NCBI RefSeq assembly: GCF_003369915.1
Contig: NC_046677.1
Span: 18,060,913 to 18,124,912 of the forward strand
Direction of reading: 5' to 3'
From: Drosophila miranda
Taxonomy: Eukaryota > Arthropoda > Insecta > Diptera > Drosophilidae
Length of the DNA: 64,000 bases
The notes under the pieces are model-generated. The model was not told where the DNA came from. It worked only from the letters and a program-made list of their open reading frames with translations, and did no database searches. The position numbers were made by a program, and so were the translations under genes. Shown one piece after another: positions 61,001-64,000 of the stretch; the stretch's first letter is position 1, and every line of letters begins with the position of its first letter.

Positions 61001-63841
61001 AGTGAATCGACAGGGGCTGGGGCTGGGGCTGGGGCAGGGGCAGGGGCTGTGGCAGGGGCAGCATTTACAGCTGACACTGCACTTGGTTTGGGTGCTTCGA
61101 GCTGCCTCGTTTCGGTTGTCGCTCTGTTGTTGCACCTGAACTCTAGCTTCAGATCGGGCTAAAACTTCCCAGCTCTCGGCTAACAACAACAATTAGTGTT
61201 TATTTGTTGTTGTTGCCGTGTGTCGCTTTTCTGCGAAGCTTCGTCAACTTCAACTCCAATTAGAGTGTCAGTTTAATGAACTGCCTGAGCAGCGTGTTTG
61301 TCAAGGCGCCTACCCCGAGGCCCCATGCCCCATGCCCCCAGCCCCCAGCCCGTAGCCTCTCGGACAGACCCTAACTCGGGGGGACCCTAACTGCACTACA
61401 CGATGCAGATTATGATGGCTCGTTGGGCTTAAACGGCGGCCTTAACCTCTGCTTCAATAGTGTCTGCTTTCCTTGTGGAACTATCATTAATGATCGTCTG
61501 GTTTTACTCTGCAGATCATCAGCGAAATGGCGGAAATCGTGTACACCGCATTGGACTACAATCTGCCCGAGGACGAGGAGTGCCAGATGTCGCAGGAGCT
61601 CGAGAATCTGTTCAACTTTATGACAGCAGATGGTGAGTACAGTCTATAGAGTATATAGTGTAGACGGATAAGCCCCTAAATCGGGAAAGAACTGTTCCGA
61701 TTGAGTGTTTCTTTGTTCGTTTATTACTTATCGCAGTGATGTAATGTTTCATAGTTATTCACACAATATTCTGTGCGATTGAGTCACTTTCCGAAGGGGC
61801 CTATCCCTCGAAGAGCAGCCTTCAAGCGGAAACCCCATTCTATCAAACCGCACAGCTGCACAGCTGAAAACAAGATGAAGGTCTCTCTTCCAGATCTCCC
61901 CTGGCACATGAATCACGTTAAACTTTGATAAATGAATCTAAATGAAACAGAAATGTGTACTCGTATCGCCCGGGGAGGGGATGTTGACCTTATTCTTGCC
62001 TTCGAAGGGGCTAACTATCTTAACTATTTCTCGTTGCAGAGACTGACGAGGATTGCATCGACGAGGGCATCGACGAGGGCGACAAGCGCTGGGACGACGA
62101 GGCGGAGGAGGAGCGCAACGATACCAAAGAACTAGAGCACATAATCGAGGTAAGTTTCGGTTTGCGATCTGACATTTGAGATGCCAAAAGTACACACACC
62201 AAAATCCATGACTCAGAGAGGGGGGTGCGCCACACCGTGGCGTGACCTTTTGACCGGGCTCAATCTGCTCCATTTGGCCAGCAGCACATTTGACATATAA
62301 ATATGCTACGAGTGGTATCGATGTATCGATGGATCTGTGGGAAAACTAGTTTGGCGCGCGTTACAGTTAGACAGCGAGAGAGAGAGGGAGAGAGGAGGAG
62401 AGGGAGCGGGTTGCGCTGTATCTGTATCTGTGTATCTGTTTATCTGTATCGCGGCTAACCGCAGCCAACAAGCATAGCCTGGCCCGGGTTCTACTTGGAT
62501 TACGAGTACCTGACTGGAAAAAAACAATTTGCAATCGCTTCTCGATTGCACTCTTAGCCGCAATGTTAAATAACCAAAATAACCATCAAGACAAGCGCTT
62601 TCGTAATCACACGGAAATCATCGAGAATCGAGAATCCAGAATCCGAAACCTCTCCGCTGCACTTGATTTCACAGACAAATGGATTTCTGGAATTTTCCCC
62701 CATTCCGCCTTAGCCACTCCCCCTTTCGCCTTCTGGGGAACCAGCTGAGGATCGCTATCATCGCCCAGGCCCCGTGGCATTGGGGCGTGTGATAAACCTC
62801 ACACCGTTGCTGATTGAGTCCAAGTCCGATCCGTTCTGTCCGAGCGCCCCGGGGGAGGTCCGCGAGAGGCCGCTCCAGCTCTAATGAGCCACTTTATGGA
62901 ATTGACACATTGATGTCAGGCAACAGTGAGCAAACTTCTGCCAGAATCCATGCCCCATGCCTCCCAACAGACTTTTCTAACACACAAACGAAAAGTGGAA
63001 AAGTGCCAGAGTATCCGCAGCTGATGTGAGTAAATTTTCACCGCATTTGGCCTGTATTTTGAATTTGAAATTGTTGCTTATCTTGTTACAATATCTCCAG
63101 ATGATGTGCCAGAATAATAGCTGATTTCTGTAGTTCTGTGTCTTGCCTCAAAGAGGTCATCTGAGCCCATAGTGCACTCTCTCTCTCTACTGAGGGCTCG
63201 AGGAATCTTTGGGAACAGGAAACCCACTTTCCTGGTCTATATTTAGTATTATCTTAATGAAAAGTGGTTTGAAATTAGCCGGAAACCGATACAAAGTTAT
63301 CTATTCTCCGAATGGCTGCCGTATTTTGAGAGATTCCCATGCCTGATATGCCAACAATAGTAAGAGCCACTAAAAAGGAGACAGACCCTACAGGGATGGT
63401 CCTACAACAGTAGCAATAAATTCTTCATATTAATCGTAGAGTACTGCTATAGATTCTCCTCTTAAAAGTATCCAAATTCCAATATCCCGTCCAACAATGC
63501 GAAACGATTTCAATAGCTTCGTTTAAGCCCCGTTTAATCACACTCGCAATCACCCTCTCGTTTCAGACCTGCAGAAACCACCTGCAGATGCCCGCCTTGG
63601 CGGACAATCACTACAAAGCCGTGTGCCGGGCCCTGGCAACGGAGACAATAGAGCTGCGCGTGTTCCTCCAGCAAGTCCTGAACAATGGTGAGTGTTTGGC
63701 CTTAGATCAATCATTCGGCAATCGGGGGACTAATGCACCAATGGATCATTCTCTACCACAGGTGCCGAGAAGCTGATCAAGGCCGCAGAATCGTCTGCGA
63801 CCACACAGAAAGAACTGGCGAAGCTGGGCTTCAACGACTGG
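37022..63841 (+). CDS. spir: Spire, actin nucleator (5' half; gene continues past the window)
   Basis: Six exons are visible: 37022-37667, 48286-48374, 61515-61632, 62040-62149, 63567-63687 and 63762-63841, giving 388 residues with every junction in frame. Spire nucleates actin with four WH2 domains and binds the formin Cappuccino through its N-terminal KIND domain. KIND is seen from about residue 105 ([30 protein letters not shown]) to about 285 ([29 protein letters not shown]). Acidic [20 protein letters not shown] and ELEHIIETCRNHL follow, then [16 protein letters not shown] and KLGFNDW, which lead into the WH2 region. Residues 1-100 are low-complexity. Exon 2 (30 codons) carries ten consecutive histidines. 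The start is the first in-frame ATG; another lies five codons later. WH2 and FYVE-like parts lie to the right. Confidence 0.95.
37942..38011. mobile_element. Probable 70-bp pogo/Tigger-like MITE
   Basis: CAGTCGAAC at the left end is the exact inverted repeat of GTTCGACTG at the right end. The similarity extends inward with mismatches, and TA precedes the left end (CA follows the right, perhaps a decayed TA). The ends resemble those of pogo/Tigger elements, which start with CAG and duplicate TA. No coding capacity. Confidence 0.5.
39269..39300. repeat. GATACA microsatellite
   Basis: Four to five AGATAC units plus one AGACAC variant, in spire intron 1. Confidence 0.8.
42014..42048. repeat. Inverted repeat, possible hairpin
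   Basis: TATGCCTATA and TATAGGCATA are exact reverse complements separated by a short AT-rich loop. It lies in spire intron 1. The stem is too short for a typical fly pre-miRNA. Confidence 0.5.
43686..43870. repeat. C/T-rich 12-bp minisatellite
   Basis: About fifteen imperfect units of the GCTCCTCTCGCT type. The plus strand is nearly pure C/T/G with very few A. Because the period is a multiple of three, open frames appear on both strands (Leu/Ser-rich on plus, Arg/Gly/Ala/Ser-rich on minus). These are by-products of the repeat, not genes. Confidence 0.85.
45248..45283. repeat. (CT)n microsatellite
   Basis: About 17 CT units with one interruption, in spire intron 1. Confidence 0.9.
47131..47169. 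repeat. 9-bp tandem repeat (CCGCTGAAC)4
   Basis: Four perfect 9-base units and a partial one, in spire intron 1. Confidence 0.9.
47945..47967. repeat. (CCCGG)n array
   Basis: Four to five perfect pentamers, in spire intron 1 about 320 bases before exon 2. Confidence 0.9.
50402..50421. repeat. Poly-C tract of 20
   Basis: An uninterrupted run of 20 C. It could form a G-quadruplex or i-motif, and its length is prone to sequencing and replication slippage. Confidence 0.9.
60417..60466. repeat. (ACTGCC)8 microsatellite
   Basis: Eight near-perfect hexamers followed by ACTGCAGCTGC. Spire intron 2. Confidence 0.9.
61013..61058 (+). repeat. G-rich hexamer array with quadruplex potential
   Basis: At least six GGGG runs spaced by two bases (GGGGCT, then GGGGCA) lie on the spire coding strand, about 460 bases upstream of exon 3. 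This pattern meets the usual rule for a G-quadruplex. Confidence 0.75.
61633..63566 (+). other. spire introns 3 and 4 (exon 4 at 62040-62149 lies between)
   Basis: Intron 3 is 61633-62039 and intron 4 is 62150-63566. Intron 4 has a GA/GAGG tract near 62373-62405 and TATCTG repeats near 62417-62450. No other coding sequence is supported. Confidence 0.6.
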
Positions 63842-64000
63842 GTAAGATCTATCTGTCTATCTATCCCCCCACCGCGAGACACCCGCTAGACAGCCGAGTT
63901 ATGCAATCCGTACAGCTCCACTAATGGCCTCTGAAGTGGGCTACCGACTCACGATCACTGCTCGTTGGCACACCTCTTCGAACAGAGTTTGGCCATAAGC
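63842..64000 (+). other. Start of spire intron 6, cut by the window end
   Basis: A GTAAGA donor at 63842 follows the FNDW codons. The next residues expected from known Spire proteins (ARFWVQVIDELRR-type) are not found before 64000, so the next exon lies outside. Confidence 0.6.

Larger units (their letters stand above)
48375..61514 (+). other. spire intron 2 (13.1 kb)
   Basis: Bounded by GTGAGT at 48375 and CTGCAG at 61514. Features seen are a 20-base poly-C (50402-50421), GGGATG units near 54747, GA tracts near 55530, a TA-rich tract near 58980-59015, ACTGCC x8 (60417-60466) and G-rich GGGGCT repeats (61013-61058). The longest frames (for example at 54526-55185 and its antisense) fall on low-complexity sequence and have no recognisable product. 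I see no nested gene. Confidence 0.55.

Noticed and set aside
63986..64000. Possible next spire exon after AACAG at 63985
   Set aside because: The 15 visible bases read SLAIS in phase, which does not match the residues expected after FNDW in Spire proteins.

Overview
The window is nuclear DNA of a Drosophila-type fly. Genes are split by short introns (59-104 bp is typical) with GT...AG borders, stops are followed by AATAAA signals, promoters carry Drosophila core elements, and the spacers are full of short microsatellites. The recognisable genes are RidA/UK114, Cullin-3, a prefoldin-like UXT and spire. In D. melanogaster I place Cul3 and the UXT homologue on chromosome arm 2L near 35C, and spire on 2L near 38C, so this is probably Muller element B. 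The repeat-rich style recalls the obscura group, but that is an impression and was not tested.

Layout. 1-2.3 kb: a possible divergent minus-strand first exon (701-739), then UK114 (1696-2339, three exons). 2.3-5.6 kb: gene-poor. 5.6-10.8 kb: Cullin-3, with nine coding exons plus a first coding exon for the 773-aa common form, and a long alternative first coding exon (ATG at 7456) that splices in frame to exon 2, as in the known testis form of fly Cul3. 13.3-20.7 kb: a coiled-coil locus. A 726-aa reading frame of nine exons has a second transcription unit of five exons (292 aa) inside its third intron, on the same strand, and all the relevant junctions are phase 0, so several isoforms are possible. 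The arrangement fits yuri gagarin, but that name rests on position and layout only. 20.8-21.4 kb: UXT on the minus strand, tail to tail with the coiled-coil gene.

21.3-28.2 kb: three head-to-tail copies of a unit of about 2.3 kb. Each copy contains the UXT promoter and first exon (minus strand) and a complete small gene (plus strand) for a 105-108-aa protein with one membrane segment, resembling a mitochondrial cytochrome oxidase accessory subunit. Only copy 1 is joined to the rest of UXT, so copies 2 and 3 hold extra UXT first exons. 28.2-36.4 kb: intergenic, with simple repeats and a 188-bp tandem duplication.

36.4-64 kb: the 5' half of spire. A TATA/Inr promoter lies at about 36.4 kb and the ATG at 37022. 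Six exons encode the KIND domain and the stretch up to the WH2 cluster, separated by introns of 10.6 and 13.1 kb. The gene runs out of the window on the right. The spire introns hold microsatellites, a C/T-rich minisatellite and a probable 70-bp pogo-like MITE; I see no convincing nested gene in them.

The genes do not form a pathway. The points most worth following are the triplication with its multiplied UXT first exons, and the nested or alternative coiled-coil units.
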